Part shown: piece by piece, positions 26,688-36,517 of the stretch
Layout of the letters: each line of letters starts with the position of its first letter
Position numbering within the stretch: the stretch's first letter is position 1
Source of the DNA: Leptospira venezuelensis
GTDB lineage: Bacteria; Spirochaetota; Leptospiria; Leptospirales; Leptospiraceae
Assembly: GCF_002150035.1 (NCBI RefSeq)
Contig: NZ_NETS01000010.1
Span: forward strand, 1,488,001 to 1,552,000
Length of the DNA: 64,000 bases
Reading direction: 5' to 3'
The notes under the pieces: generated by a model
Database searches by the model: none
The model's input: only the letters and a program-made list of their open reading frames with translations
What the model was told of the DNA's origin: nothing
Made by a program: the position numbers and the translations under genes

Positions 26688-28070
26688 ATGCTGACTTCGA
26701 TTGCAAATATTTTCAAAATTCCAGAGTTGAGGAACAAGGTTTTCTTTACTCTTGGCATGCTCTTACTCTTCCGTCTTGGAACTCATATTACCATCCCAGG
26801 TATCGATCCTAAAGTAGTTTCCGCAATCGCTCTAGATGCAAATGCAGCCGAAGGTCTTGTAGGAATGTTCGATATGTTTGCGGGAGGAGCTCTTCTGAAC
26901 TTCTCCATTTTCGCATTAGGGATCATGCCTTATATTTCTTCTTCCATCATTATGCAGTTAGTGATGGTTCTTGTTCCTTCTTTACAAAAACTCCAAAAAG
27001 AAGGAGAAGAAGGTCGTAAGAAGATCAGCCAATATACTAAGTACGGAACTATCCTACTTTGTGGAGTTCAGTCTTTAGCGGTTATCCGTTTGGCTCAACG
27101 TTGGTCTTACGGAGCAGACAATGCGCCTGCTCTTCACCCGGGACTCATCCACTCTTCTGTTGAATCTTGGTTCTTCTTTATCGCTTTATTATCCATTACA
27201 ACTGGAACAGTTCTTTTGATCTGGTTAGGTGAGCAAATCACTGAGAGAGGGATCGGTAACGGAATTTCTCTTTTGATCTTTGCCGGTATCGTAGGACGTC
27301 TTCCAGTTTCCGTAGCTCAGTTGTTCCGTGAGAACTTCGTAGACGGACTGAACATTATCATCCTTCTTCTTTTATTCATTCTACTCATCGCGTTAACTGT
27401 TCTTCTTACCCAAGGTGTCCGTAAGGTTCCTTTACAGTACGGAAAACAAATGGTGGGAAGAAAAATGGTCCAAGCTAAGTCTCAAAGCATTCCTTTCAAA
27501 GTGAATGGCGCGAGCGTAATGCCGATCATATTCGCTTCTTCTTTATTACTTTTTCCTCAAACAATTATCCAACAGATATCCGAGCTTCCTAACTGGGCGG
27601 GTTGGGTTCTTCTATTGGATTATTTGAATCCATTCTCTCAGACTTGGTATCACGCTGCGTTCTATTTCTTCGTGTATATTGCGCTAATCGTGTTCTTTGC
27701 ATATTTCTATACTGCAATCCAATTCAATCCGGGAGAACTTGCGGAGAATCTTCGTAAGTATAATGGATTCATTCCTGGGATTCGTCCAGGTTCTCATACT
27801 AAGGAATATATTGAGAAGGTCCTAAACAGGATCACTCTTCCTGGTGCAGTTTTCTTAGCAGGACTTGCATTAGCTCCTTATATCATTATTCGTTTCTTGA
27901 ATTTAGGGACTAACTCCGGTGGTGGATCCTTGGTTTACACTTTCGGTGGAACTTCTCTACTCATCATGGTAGGGGTGGCTTTGGAAACTCTGAAACAATT
28001 AGAGTCTCAATTGCTTATGAGAAACTATGATGGTTTCTTGAAAAAAACTAAAATCAAGGGAAGGTCATAA
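26688..28070 (+). CDS. secY: Preprotein translocase subunit SecY
   Basis: A 460-residue polytopic membrane protein with ten helices. Recognisable blocks are the N-terminal FTLGMLLLFRLGTHITIPGI, the plug-region segment FDMFAGGALLNFSIFALGIMP, GNGISLLIFAGIV and the C-terminal cytoplasmic loop LLMRNYDGFLKKTKIKG. It forms the export channel with SecE and SecG. It starts 123 bp after rplO, beyond a terminator hairpin. Confidence 0.98.
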   Translation: MLTSIANIFKIPELRNKVFFTLGMLLLFRLGTHITIPGIDPKVVSAIALDANAAEGLVGMFDMFAGGALLNFSIFALGIMPYISSSIIMQLVMVLVPSLQKLQKEGEEGRKKISQYTKYGTILLCGVQSLAVIRLAQRWSYGADNAPALHPGLIHSSVESWFFFIALLSITTGTVLLIWLGEQITERGIGNGISLLIFAGIVGRLPVSVAQLFRENFVDGLNIIILLLLFILLIALTVLLTQGVRKVPLQYGKQMVGRKMVQAKSQSIPFKVNGASVMPIIFASSLLLFPQTIIQQISELPNWAGWVLLLDYLNPFSQTWYHAAFYFFVYIALIVFFAYFYTAIQFNPGELAENLRKYNGFIPGIRPGSHTKEYIEKVLNRITLPGAVFLAGLALAPYIIIRFLNLGTNSGGGSLVYTFGGTSLLIMVGVALETLKQLESQLLMRNYDGFLKKTKIKGRS

Positions 28071-28074
28071 GAAA

Positions 28075-28638
28075 ATGAATTCCATCATTTTCATGGGCCC
28101 TCCGGGTGCTGGTAAAGGCACCCAAGCAAAGATTCTTTGCGACACTTTGGGAATCCCTCAGATCTCTACAGGAGATATTCTGAGAGCGGCTGTTAAAAAT
28201 GGTACCCAAATGGGATTAGAAGCAAAGAGATACATGGATGCCGGAGATCTAGTTCCGGATTCAGTTGTTATTGGCATTATCAAAGATCGTTTGGTTGAAC
28301 CTGATTGCAAAAACGGATTCTTATTGGATGGATTTCCAAGAACTGTAGAGCAAGCTGATGCATTGGATAAAATCCTAAGCACAGAAGGTTTGAAAATCAA
28401 AAGAGCGATCAATCTAGAAGTTCCTGATCAAGAACTTCTGGAACGTTTATTAAAACGTGCAGAAATCGAAGGTCGTTCCGACGACAACGAGACTACGATC
28501 AAGAGTCGTTTGGAAACTTATAACAAGAAGACTCTTCCATTATTGGACTACTATGCTGCAAAAGGAAATCTCTCCCGTGTAAACGGAGTGGGGAACTTGG
28601 ATACAGTCACAAAACTGATCGAGAAGGAGTTAGCTTAA
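28075..28638 (+). CDS. adk: Adenylate kinase
   Basis: A 187-residue enzyme converting ATP plus AMP to two ADP. The P-loop GPPGAGKGT is at 8-16, with the AMP-binding QISTGDILRAAV and DGFPRTVEQA blocks. The LID region is short (AEIEGRSDDNETTIKSRL), without the zinc-binding cysteines of long-form enzymes. It follows secY by 4 bp, a common arrangement. Confidence 0.98.
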   Translation: MNSIIFMGPPGAGKGTQAKILCDTLGIPQISTGDILRAAVKNGTQMGLEAKRYMDAGDLVPDSVVIGIIKDRLVEPDCKNGFLLDGFPRTVEQADALDKILSTEGLKIKRAINLEVPDQELLERLLKRAEIEGRSDDNETTIKSRLETYNKKTLPLLDYYAAKGNLSRVNGVGNLDTVTKLIEKELA

Positions 28639-28639
28639 C

Positions 28640-28858
28640 TTGGCGAAAGAAGATGCAATCACCGTGGACGGTACCGTTTTGGAACCTCTCCCAAACGCAA
28701 TGTTCCGGGTTGAACTGGAAAATGGTCATAAAGTTTTGGCCCATATTTCCGGTAAAATGAGAATGCATTATATCAGGATCCTTCCAGGCGACAAAGTCAC
28801 CGTGGAACTTTCTCCTTACGATTTGACCAAGGGTAGGATTACCTACCGCAAAAAATAG
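28640..28858 (+). CDS. infA: Translation initiation factor IF-1
   Basis: A 72-residue OB-fold protein (GTVLEPLPNAMFRVELENGH, then ISGKMRMHYIRILPGDKV) that occupies the A site during initiation. The start is TTG, one base after the adk stop, with GAAGGAG inside the end of adk as ribosome binding site. A TTG start for IF-1 implies low or regulated initiation. Confidence 0.97.
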   Translation: MAKEDAITVDGTVLEPLPNAMFRVELENGHKVLAHISGKMRMHYIRILPGDKVTVELSPYDLTKGRITYRKK

Positions 28859-28867
28859 GAACACGTT

Positions 28868-28981
28868 ATGAAAGTAAGAACTTCCGTAAAAAAAATCTGC
28901 ACTAGCTGCAAAGTTATCAGAAGAAAAGGTGTGATCAGAGTGATCTGCACCAACCCTAAACACAAGCAAAGGCAAGCATAA
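28868..28981 (+). CDS. rpmJ: 50S ribosomal protein L36 (bL36)
   Basis: A 37-residue protein in the gap between infA and rpsM, beginning MKVRTSVKKICTSCKVIRRK and ending ICTNPKHKQRQA. It keeps the zinc ligands (CTSC, then C and H in CTNPKH), so it is the zinc-binding form. Confidence 0.96.
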   Translation: MKVRTSVKKICTSCKVIRRKGVIRVICTNPKHKQRQA

Positions 28982-28983
28982 TC

Positions 28984-29361
28984 ATGGCTCGTATCGCAGG
29001 TATCGATCTTCCAAGAGAAAAAAGAATCGTTGTTGGTCTGACCTATATTTTTGGTATCGGCCGATCTACTTCTCGCAAACTTCTCGCGAAAGCGGGAGTT
29101 GATGAGGCAATCCGAGTGAAAGACTTAACTGACACTCAAGAAGCTGCTCTCAGAAAAGCGATCGAAGAAAGTATCAAGGTAGAAGGAGATCTTCGCTCCG
29201 AAAACCAACTCAATATCAAAAGATTGATGGATATCGGATGTTACAGAGGCCTGCGTCATAGAAGAGGTCTTCCAGTTCGCGGTCAAAGAACCAGAACAAA
29301 TGCCCGTACTCGTAAGGGTGTTAAGAAGACCGTTGCCAATAAGAAGAAGGTGACTAAGTAA
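28984..29361 (+). CDS. rpsM: 30S ribosomal protein S13 (uS13)
   Basis: A 125-residue protein with MARIAGIDLPREKRIVVGLTY, the RLMDIGCYRGLRHRRGLPVRGQRT block and a basic tail. It forms intersubunit bridges in the 30S head and contacts the P-site tRNA. It starts 2 bp after rpmJ. Confidence 0.98.
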   Translation: MARIAGIDLPREKRIVVGLTYIFGIGRSTSRKLLAKAGVDEAIRVKDLTDTQEAALRKAIEESIKVEGDLRSENQLNIKRLMDIGCYRGLRHRRGLPVRGQRTRTNARTRKGVKKTVANKKKVTK

Positions 29362-29363
29362 TC

Positions 29364-29771
29364 ATGGCTGAAGATAAAAAAGGCAAAAAAGAGAAAAAGG
29401 TTAAGAAGAAGGAGAAAAAGGTCGTTCCTCGTGGAAAGGTCTATATCACCGCTTCTTTTAACAATACCATTATCACTATCACTGACTTAGCGGGAAACAC
29501 TCTGTCTTGGTCAACTGCTGGTGCAATGGGTTTCCGTGGATCCAAAAAATCTACTCCATATGCGGCTCAGATCGCTGCGGGAAATGCTGCCGAGAAAGCA
29601 ATCGATTCTACCGGTTTAGCTGAAGTAGATGTTCTGGTTTCTGGCCCAGGTATCGGACGCGAATCTGCAATCCGTTCCTTAGTAGCTAGAGGACTTTCTA
29701 TTAAGATGATTAAGGACGTTACACCTTTACCTCATAACGGTTGTCGTCCACGTAAGAGAAGAAGGGTTTAA
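29364..29771 (+). CDS. rpsK: 30S ribosomal protein S11 (uS11)
   Basis: A 135-residue protein; from about residue 24 it follows S11 exactly (GKVYITASFNNTIITITDLAG, GPGIGRESAIRSL, DVTPLPHNGCRPRKRRRV). The first 23 residues are almost only Lys, Glu and Asp and form a lysine-rich N-terminal tail. Confidence 0.98.
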   Translation: MAEDKKGKKEKKVKKKEKKVVPRGKVYITASFNNTIITITDLAGNTLSWSTAGAMGFRGSKKSTPYAAQIAAGNAAEKAIDSTGLAEVDVLVSGPGIGRESAIRSLVARGLSIKMIKDVTPLPHNGCRPRKRRRV

Positions 29772-29783
29772 GGTAGGAATAAT

Positions 29784-30407
<624 letters not shown>

Positions 30408-30429
30408 TTTTATTGGGAAGGGTTTCTAA

Positions 30430-31407
30430 GTGTCTCTAAAAAGTTTACTCAAAGGATTTAAACGTCCCAAAAAGATCGAATTTACTACGGAAGCGAATAC
30501 TCCGAACTACGGAAAATTCGTAGCGGAACCTTTCGAGCGCGGTTTTGCGACCACAATCGGAAACTCTCTTCGTAGAACTCTAATGTCTTCTATCGAAGGT
30601 GCGGCTATTTCCGCTCTTCGCATCGAAGGTGTGAACCATGAGTTCTCTTATATCGAAGGAGTCGCTGAAGACGTTACTCGTATCATCCTAAACCTCAAAC
30701 AAGTTCGTATTAAATACGAGCCAGAGGACAAGGACCAAAGCAAAGTTATCCATTTGGAATTGAAAGGTGCAGGATATTTCAGAGCCGGAGACCTGGCTGT
30801 GGATTCTTCCATCGAGATCATGAACCCGGATCTACACATCGCAACTTTGAATGAAGACGCGAACCTTGTATTGGATCTGGAAATTCAAAGAGGAAGAGGA
30901 TACGTTCCTGCAGAAGATAAGAAGAAGGATATTGAAGTTCTTGGAACTATCCCAATCGACTCTATCTTCTCTCCAGTTCAAAAAGTAATTTTTGAAATTT
31001 CTGAGACCCGTGTGGCTCAGAGATCCGATTACGAAAAATTGACTCTGGAAGTTTGGACAGACGGATCCATTTCTCCTGAGGATGCAGTTGCTCAAGCGGC
31101 TAAAATCCTTAAAGAACACCTTACAGTATTCATCAACTTCGAAGAAGAATTAGAGGAAGAAGAAGACGAGTTAGACGAAGCAGACGAAAAATTGAAAGCT
31201 TCCCTTTCCAAACATGTGGAAGAACTCGAACTTTCTGTACGTTCTCTGAACGTTCTTCGCAGTTTGGAAATCGACTTCGTTGGAGACCTCGTGAAGAGAT
31301 CTGAAGAAGAGATGTCCAAATCTAAACATTATAGCGAGCAAGGTCTCGCAGAACTGAAGTCAAAACTTGCTGGTTTAGGACTTTCGTTCGGAATGAGAGA
31401 TTTCTAA
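30430..31407 (+). CDS. rpoA: RNA polymerase alpha subunit
   Basis: A 325-residue subunit with the N-terminal dimerisation domain (ERGFATTIGNSLRRTLMSSI) and a C-terminal domain (SVRSLNVLRSLEIDFVGDLV, GLAELKSKLAGLGLSFG) that contacts regulators and UP elements. An acidic linker (EEELEEEEDELDEADEK) joins them. The start is GTG with GGGAAGGG upstream. Confidence 0.98.
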   Translation: MSLKSLLKGFKRPKKIEFTTEANTPNYGKFVAEPFERGFATTIGNSLRRTLMSSIEGAAISALRIEGVNHEFSYIEGVAEDVTRIILNLKQVRIKYEPEDKDQSKVIHLELKGAGYFRAGDLAVDSSIEIMNPDLHIATLNEDANLVLDLEIQRGRGYVPAEDKKKDIEVLGTIPIDSIFSPVQKVIFEISETRVAQRSDYEKLTLEVWTDGSISPEDAVAQAAKILKEHLTVFINFEEELEEEEDELDEADEKLKASLSKHVEELELSVRSLNVLRSLEIDFVGDLVKRSEEEMSKSKHYSEQGLAELKSKLAGLGLSFGMRDF

Positions 31408-31408
31408 T

Positions 31409-31993
<585 letters not shown>

Positions 31994-32029
31994 TATATAT
32001 AATCCCCGAAGAGATGGGAGATATATGGG

Positions 32030-32068
32030 CCCCGGTGTTGGAAACAGCATCGGGGTTTTTTCTTTTTT
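32030..32068 (+). terminator. Intrinsic terminator ending the ribosomal operon
   Basis: An 8-bp GC-rich stem (CCCCGGTG against CATCGGGG, one G-U pair, ten-base loop) is followed by T6-C-T6. It closes the alpha operon after rplQ. Confidence 0.92.
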
Positions 32069-32097
32069 AGGGATAACGATTGGTGAGAACTGATCGA

Positions 32098-34083
32098 TCA
32101 GAATCCTTTCGATTTTAGAAACTCGTCCAGTTTGCCTACGAGTGCACTTTCTCCATCTAACTCTTTAGCCTTTTCTAATACGGATCTTGCGTCTTTGAAT
32201 TTATTCAGAAGTCTATAATTGTCCGAAAGATTAATCAGGTTCGCTAGACGATGAGGTTGGGTATGCCGGACCTTCTCCGCGGCTTCAGCTGCACGTTGGA
32301 ATTCCTTCATATGCTTATAACATAAGGACAATAAGAACCAAATATTGTGTGATTCAGGGTCCAAATTCAAATAACGCTCTAACCATTTAGATGCTTTCGG
32401 GAATTCTTTTTTATCATAATATATCTGCCCGATCAATCTTGCAGATTCTTTAAAATTTGGAGCCAAGTTCCAGGATAATTCTAGAAGTTCGAGAGCTATT
32501 GGTACTTCTTTTTTTGCTATATGTTGTTTCGCTTGATTGTACTTTGCTACTGCATCATTATACTTAGGATGTTCCGGATCTATTAATTCTTTATAACCGA
32601 TGCGGATGAGAGAAAGGTCATCTGCAATTGCTCCTACTCCGTGCAGCTTGCCTGCGATCGTGTCTAGATCTCCTTTAGAATCTTCTACTATGCGAACGAA
32701 TAAGTTTTCGTCCTCATTCATTTTCCAATTGATTCCGTCTGAACTGATATTGATATCATCTCTTCCGTCCGAACCTAGAAACAGAACGTCTCCAGGTTGC
32801 AGATAAGATTCATGAATTTTAATATTTGCTCCGAATGGAGATCCTAATTTCCATGAGGAAAGTTCTGGTGCCAAGAAAGAAGATCTATCATCTCTGAATA
32901 ATACAGGCCAAGGATGTTCCGCGTTCAGTATGAATATCTTTCCTGTTTTATCATGTATAAGTCCAAAGATCGCAGAGGCCATCATCGTTCCATCGAATGT
33001 TCTGAAAATTTCGTCTAGCTCTCTATGAGTCTGGAGCATCCATGCTTCCGGGTTTATTTCGATTGTTTTTCCATGGCTTGCGGAACGGGACAAAATATTA
33101 TTCACTGCGGTCCCGAGTACGATTGCTCCTCCAGCACCTTGCAGAGATTTTCCCATTGCATCTCCATTTAAGAAGAAGGTCCATTTTTCCTTTTCAGAAC
33201 CGAACAGAAGATTGCCGCTAATACAAATGTCCCCGCCTAATTCCGATTCTCTATTTTTGAACGTGAACTTCTTCTTTTGTTCTATATAGAAGATGGTGCT
33301 TACATCTTGGGAAGTATTCCAATTTGTCATGAGTGGTTTACTCAAGAGAGAAGTAAGATAATAATCCCCATCCTGCTGCACTTTAAGAGCTTGGATTTCC
33401 TCCATTCTTTTTGTGACTTCTATCGTTCTTTCGTCGACCTTTTGTTCAAGCGTGCTTGCATATTCTTCTTCTACCGCGCCTATCCTGCGGAATATTAGGA
33501 TTACACTTCGCGTAATATAAGATACCACCGCTAAGAATACTAACTTTAAAGACTGTTCAGAAATGGATGCATATCCTGGAGAAATTACCTTTAGTTCGTC
33601 TTCGGTGAATTCCACCCCTCTGAAGATGGTGTTAATGATCACAAGTCCTTGCCCTACGACACTGACGATTCCAGAGAGTTTTGCTACCGTAGGAGAAAGT
33701 AGAAGTACAGAATAAACGATGAAAATCATATTAATGGCATATAAAACCATCTGCCGGATCACTCCGGAGGCCATATTTCGATCCGTCCACGAAGCGACGA
33801 ACATGACCACGCATATGATCGTTATATCCGCGATTACGGAAACCTTCCCGACCATGGAAGGAATCATTCCAAATTTCTTATTACAATAATAATTATAGAA
33901 CGCGTAACCTATCATAGAACTAGTTCCAATGAGGTATGCTGCGTTTTGAACTGCGGAGCTTTGGGTCCAGGATGCGGCAAGCGAGGCTAGAAAAAGTCCC
34001 GCTAAACCGAATCGAATTCGATTAATCGTAAGTGGACCGGAGGCTATAATTCGCTCCGTGATGAGTTCCTTTTTTTCTTCCAT
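32098..34083 (-). CDS. Membrane SpoIIE-type phosphatase with C-terminal TPR domain
   Basis: A 661-residue protein. Residues 20-200 hold about six membrane helices. A coiled coil follows (about 203-235), then a SpoIIE/PP2C domain (about 255-500) and three or so TPR units (about 510-650). Metal-binding positions are present: GGD at 283-285, GDA at 307-309, SDG at 438-440 and ADD at 487-489; the usual GHG after the second motif is GKS here. It should dephosphorylate a Ser/Thr phosphoprotein, perhaps recruited by the TPRs. It is convergent with the ribosomal operon and is a single-gene unit. Confidence 0.88.
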   Translation of the reverse strand: MEEKKELITERIIASGPLTINRIRFGLAGLFLASLAASWTQSSAVQNAAYLIGTSSMIGYAFYNYYCNKKFGMIPSMVGKVSVIADITIICVVMFVASWTDRNMASGVIRQMVLYAINMIFIVYSVLLLSPTVAKLSGIVSVVGQGLVIINTIFRGVEFTEDELKVISPGYASISEQSLKLVFLAVVSYITRSVILIFRRIGAVEEEYASTLEQKVDERTIEVTKRMEEIQALKVQQDGDYYLTSLLSKPLMTNWNTSQDVSTIFYIEQKKKFTFKNRESELGGDICISGNLLFGSEKEKWTFFLNGDAMGKSLQGAGGAIVLGTAVNNILSRSASHGKTIEINPEAWMLQTHRELDEIFRTFDGTMMASAIFGLIHDKTGKIFILNAEHPWPVLFRDDRSSFLAPELSSWKLGSPFGANIKIHESYLQPGDVLFLGSDGRDDINISSDGINWKMNEDENLFVRIVEDSKGDLDTIAGKLHGVGAIADDLSLIRIGYKELIDPEHPKYNDAVAKYNQAKQHIAKKEVPIALELLELSWNLAPNFKESARLIGQIYYDKKEFPKASKWLERYLNLDPESHNIWFLLSLCYKHMKEFQRAAEAAEKVRHTQPHRLANLINLSDNYRLLNKFKDARSVLEKAKELDGESALVGKLDEFLKSKGF

Positions 34084-34456
34084 CCCTAGTCGGCCCTCTT
34101 TTGATATCGCCTTATAGTATTTGGATTAGTGAATATATTTTTGAACGTATCATCTACAAATTTTTTACAGAATGTAGGATAGTTGTAAAAATATAATCTC
34201 GCCTCCAAATACTTGAGACGGAAAAAAATAAGAGAAAAGTAAGTGGCTTCTTTAAAAACAATCTCGCAATTTATAACTTTCTTTTACTCTTCGGCCGGAT
34301 AAGCTCTGTGAGTCATTTAACCCGCAAAGTATATTGGGCTCTTTTTTCGTTTATTATTCTTAATATTTAGGTCCGCTTGTAAGATTTATAATGTTTGGAT
34401 ATCAAACGTAAAGTTTGGTCCATATACTACGATAGCGTAATGTAAGGGGATATTGG
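34084..34456. other. 373-bp AT-rich intergenic region
   Basis: This holds the divergent promoters of the TPR phosphatase gene (minus) and the SRPBCC gene (plus). I see no convincing open frame. A TATAAT hexamer lies at 34387-34392, about 65 bases before the SRPBCC start, but without a good -35 match. AAGGGGATAT before 34457 is the ribosome binding site. Confidence 0.5.
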
Positions 34457-34957
34457 ATGAAAATTGTTTGGGTCATTCTATTTAGCTTAACCGGATTTAT
34501 AGTTTTGCTTGTGCTCTTTGGGTATTTGCTTCCGAAAGATCATATTGCAAGTGTGGAGAGAAATTTTCCTTCTTCTCCGGAAAATATATACAAAATTATT
34601 CGTAATGTTAGTGAATATAAGAATTGGAGAAGCGGCTTAAAGTCTGTATCTATAGAATCTGATAAGATATGGATGGAATCAGATGCTCATGGAAATAATA
34701 TCCGTTTTGGAATTATCGAGGAACGTTTTCCGAATTATTTAAGAAATAAAATATTAAATGAAGATCTTCCTTTCGGCGGTGGTTGGGAATTTGAGATTAA
34801 TCAGAATGGCCCAAACTCTAAACTAAAAATAACGGAGAAGGGTTTTGTAACGAATCCTTTATTCAGAGTTCTTTCTAAATTTGTATTTGGTCATGATGCA
34901 ACTTTGAAAACGTATCTAGAAGATCTTAGTAAAAAATTGGAAGTATCAGAGAAGTGA
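34457..34957 (+). CDS. SRPBCC (START-like) domain membrane-anchored protein
   Basis: A 166-residue protein with one N-terminal hydrophobic helix (about residues 3-25), then a START-like/polyketide-cyclase fold: SVERNFPSSPENIYKIIRNV, YKNWRSGLKSV and the WEFEI strand. Such folds bind hydrophobic ligands; the ligand is unknown. The anchor would place the domain on the outer face of the inner membrane. No operon partner is visible. Confidence 0.75.
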   Translation: MKIVWVILFSLTGFIVLLVLFGYLLPKDHIASVERNFPSSPENIYKIIRNVSEYKNWRSGLKSVSIESDKIWMESDAHGNNIRFGIIEERFPNYLRNKILNEDLPFGGGWEFEINQNGPNSKLKITEKGFVTNPLFRVLSKFVFGHDATLKTYLEDLSKKLEVSEK

Positions 34958-35018
34958 GTGGGATACGAATGCTCAGAAGAAGTGGATACGACTTGTGAAT
35001 TAGGATTTAAATTTCTTT

Positions 35019-35036
35019 TTGTTGGAATTCCAACAA
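35019..35036. repeat. Perfect 18-bp palindrome
   Basis: TTGTTGGAATTCCAACAA is a perfect palindrome in the gap after the SRPBCC gene. A closely related imperfect form, ATGTTGGAACTCCTACAT, lies at 57547-57564 in another intergenic gap, so this could be a dispersed short repeat. Confidence 0.55.
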
Positions 35037-35112
35037 GGCGGAGGAGGCTAAATTCTGCTTGTGAAAGATTCGTTTTTGTGATATGGGAGATCTAGTGTAC
35101 CCACCGGCCAGC

Positions 35113-35133
35113 CCCCACCCAAAGAGGGTGGGG
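35113..35133. repeat. GC-rich hairpin
   Basis: An 8-bp stem (CCCCACCC, loop AAAGA, GGGTGGGG) stands out in an AT-rich gap between convergent genes. There is no T run, so it is not a standard terminator. It may be a repeat element or stop read-through from both sides. Confidence 0.55.
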
Positions 35134-35177
35134 CCACCCTCGAACAAATCCAGACCTATAATAAGAACAATAGAATC

Positions 35178-35834
35178 TTATCCTCTGTTCTTCTCTGCTT
35201 GTTTAGAATATTTTCTCTGATAAACAAATCTAATTGCTTCTGCCTCTAACCAAGGGACGGGTTTCCCGCCGCCTAAGATTCTAGATTCTACGAAGGCCTT
35301 ACTTGCTTTTTCCAAAACCATGCACACTGCATGAGCATCATCTATACTTTTGTGAGCACATAAAGCCCCTGCGTTTTGAAGATAGACTGCATTTCTTCTT
35401 CCGATTGCGGAGACTATTTTTTTTAAACCTTTCTCATCGGATACGTTAGGCACCACTTTAGCGTTAGGTCCTACAATTTGAGCCATATCATCTAAATAAG
35501 GTCGGACGGTTTCTCCTGCCATGGAACATGTCATCACATTCTCTTGAGTAGAATGAAAGATAACAGTAAATTCGGGTCTCGCTAGATAAAGAGAAAGATG
35601 TTGTATTGCTTCATCAGGAATATCTTTCGGAAAGATTTGATTTTCTTCCAAAGGAATTTCTAAAAGAGCGGTCTTAGGCTTCTTGCCGATCGTGTTTAGA
35701 TCTGCTTTTTTAGGAGTGATCCAAATACTTTTTCCAATCTTAACACTTGCGCATCCGTTCTTCGCTAAAATTCCTTCCTTCACTAATTGAGGGAGAAATT
35801 TTTGAAGATCCATTGGGCTATCAGGAGCTTTCAT
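35178..35834 (-). CDS. Class II aldolase-like protein with degraded active site
   Basis: A 218-residue homologue of class II aldolase/adducin proteins, the same length as its upstream neighbour. Against that intact paralogue it keeps Glu75 and His94, but the third zinc ligand His96 is Thr (FHST) and the fourth, in NHG, is Ala155 (NAG). The substrate-phosphate motif GNIS is GCAS. It is therefore unlikely to bind zinc or catalyse. The ATG at 35834 overlaps the upstream stop (ATGA), so the two are translationally coupled and may form a heteromer. A longer start at 35870 is possible but less likely. Confidence 0.85.
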   Translation of the reverse strand: MKAPDSPMDLQKFLPQLVKEGILAKNGCASVKIGKSIWITPKKADLNTIGKKPKTALLEIPLEENQIFPKDIPDEAIQHLSLYLARPEFTVIFHSTQENVMTCSMAGETVRPYLDDMAQIVGPNAKVVPNVSDEKGLKKIVSAIGRRNAVYLQNAGALCAHKSIDDAHAVCMVLEKASKAFVESRILGGGKPVPWLEAEAIRFVYQRKYSKQAEKNRG

Positions 35835-36487
35835 GCTGTTTTTACCAGTCCATAGTTTTTGAGATACCAAGAACGGATAGAATCTCTATCTCCTTTTTTG
35901 TAACCGGACACTTTTAAGAATTCTTTCTCAATGAATAGTTGGCAAACCCTCTCTAATTCGAGTGCTACTTGAAAAGCATCTTCCATATCCTTTCCTACAC
36001 AAAGAGTTCCGTGGTTTGCTAAAAGTACTGCCTTACTTCCTGATTTGTCTAATGCATGGATCGCCATCTTTATCAGCTTTTTAGTTCCAGGCAGAGAATA
36101 GTCTGTGCAAAGCACCGGCCCACCGATGATCTTTTTCATCTGCGGATTTAGAACGGGAACATCTTTCCTTGCTGCAGCAACTACTGCGGCTTGTAGTTGG
36201 TGAGTGTGAATTACTGCGCCTATATTCGGACGGAGTTTATAAGCTGCAGAATGAAGCCCTTTCTCATAAGAAGGTTTGATCTTTCCGATATGAGTTAGAT
36301 CTTCGATGTTTACTTGCACGATCTCTTCCGGAGTTAGATCATCGTATGTCCTGCCGGTAGGAGTGATCGCAAAATAATTCTCATCGATACGTTGGCTGAT
36401 ATTTCCCCAAGTTCTTGCGATCAACCCAGACTTAAGAAGTCGGATCCCTGCATCTCTTACGGTTTTTTTGGCCTTATCTATTTCCAT
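35831..36487 (-). CDS. Class II aldolase/adducin family protein
   Basis: A 218-residue zinc aldolase of the L-fuculose-phosphate aldolase type. Phosphate-binding GNIS (28-31) and TPTGR (42-46) are present. Zinc ligands Glu75, His94, His96 (IHTHQ) and His159 (ANHG) are all there. It would cleave or form a hydroxyaldehyde-phosphate bond; the substrate is unknown. It is the middle gene of an operon with a class III aminotransferase upstream (30 bp) and a degenerate aldolase paralogue downstream (4-bp overlap). Confidence 0.9.
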   Translation of the reverse strand: MEIDKAKKTVRDAGIRLLKSGLIARTWGNISQRIDENYFAITPTGRTYDDLTPEEIVQVNIEDLTHIGKIKPSYEKGLHSAAYKLRPNIGAVIHTHQLQAAVVAAARKDVPVLNPQMKKIIGGPVLCTDYSLPGTKKLIKMAIHALDKSGSKAVLLANHGTLCVGKDMEDAFQVALELERVCQLFIEKEFLKVSGYKKGDRDSIRSWYLKNYGLVKTA

Positions 36488-36517
36488 TTTCTTCTCCTAT
36501 TCAGCAGACCTAAAGGA

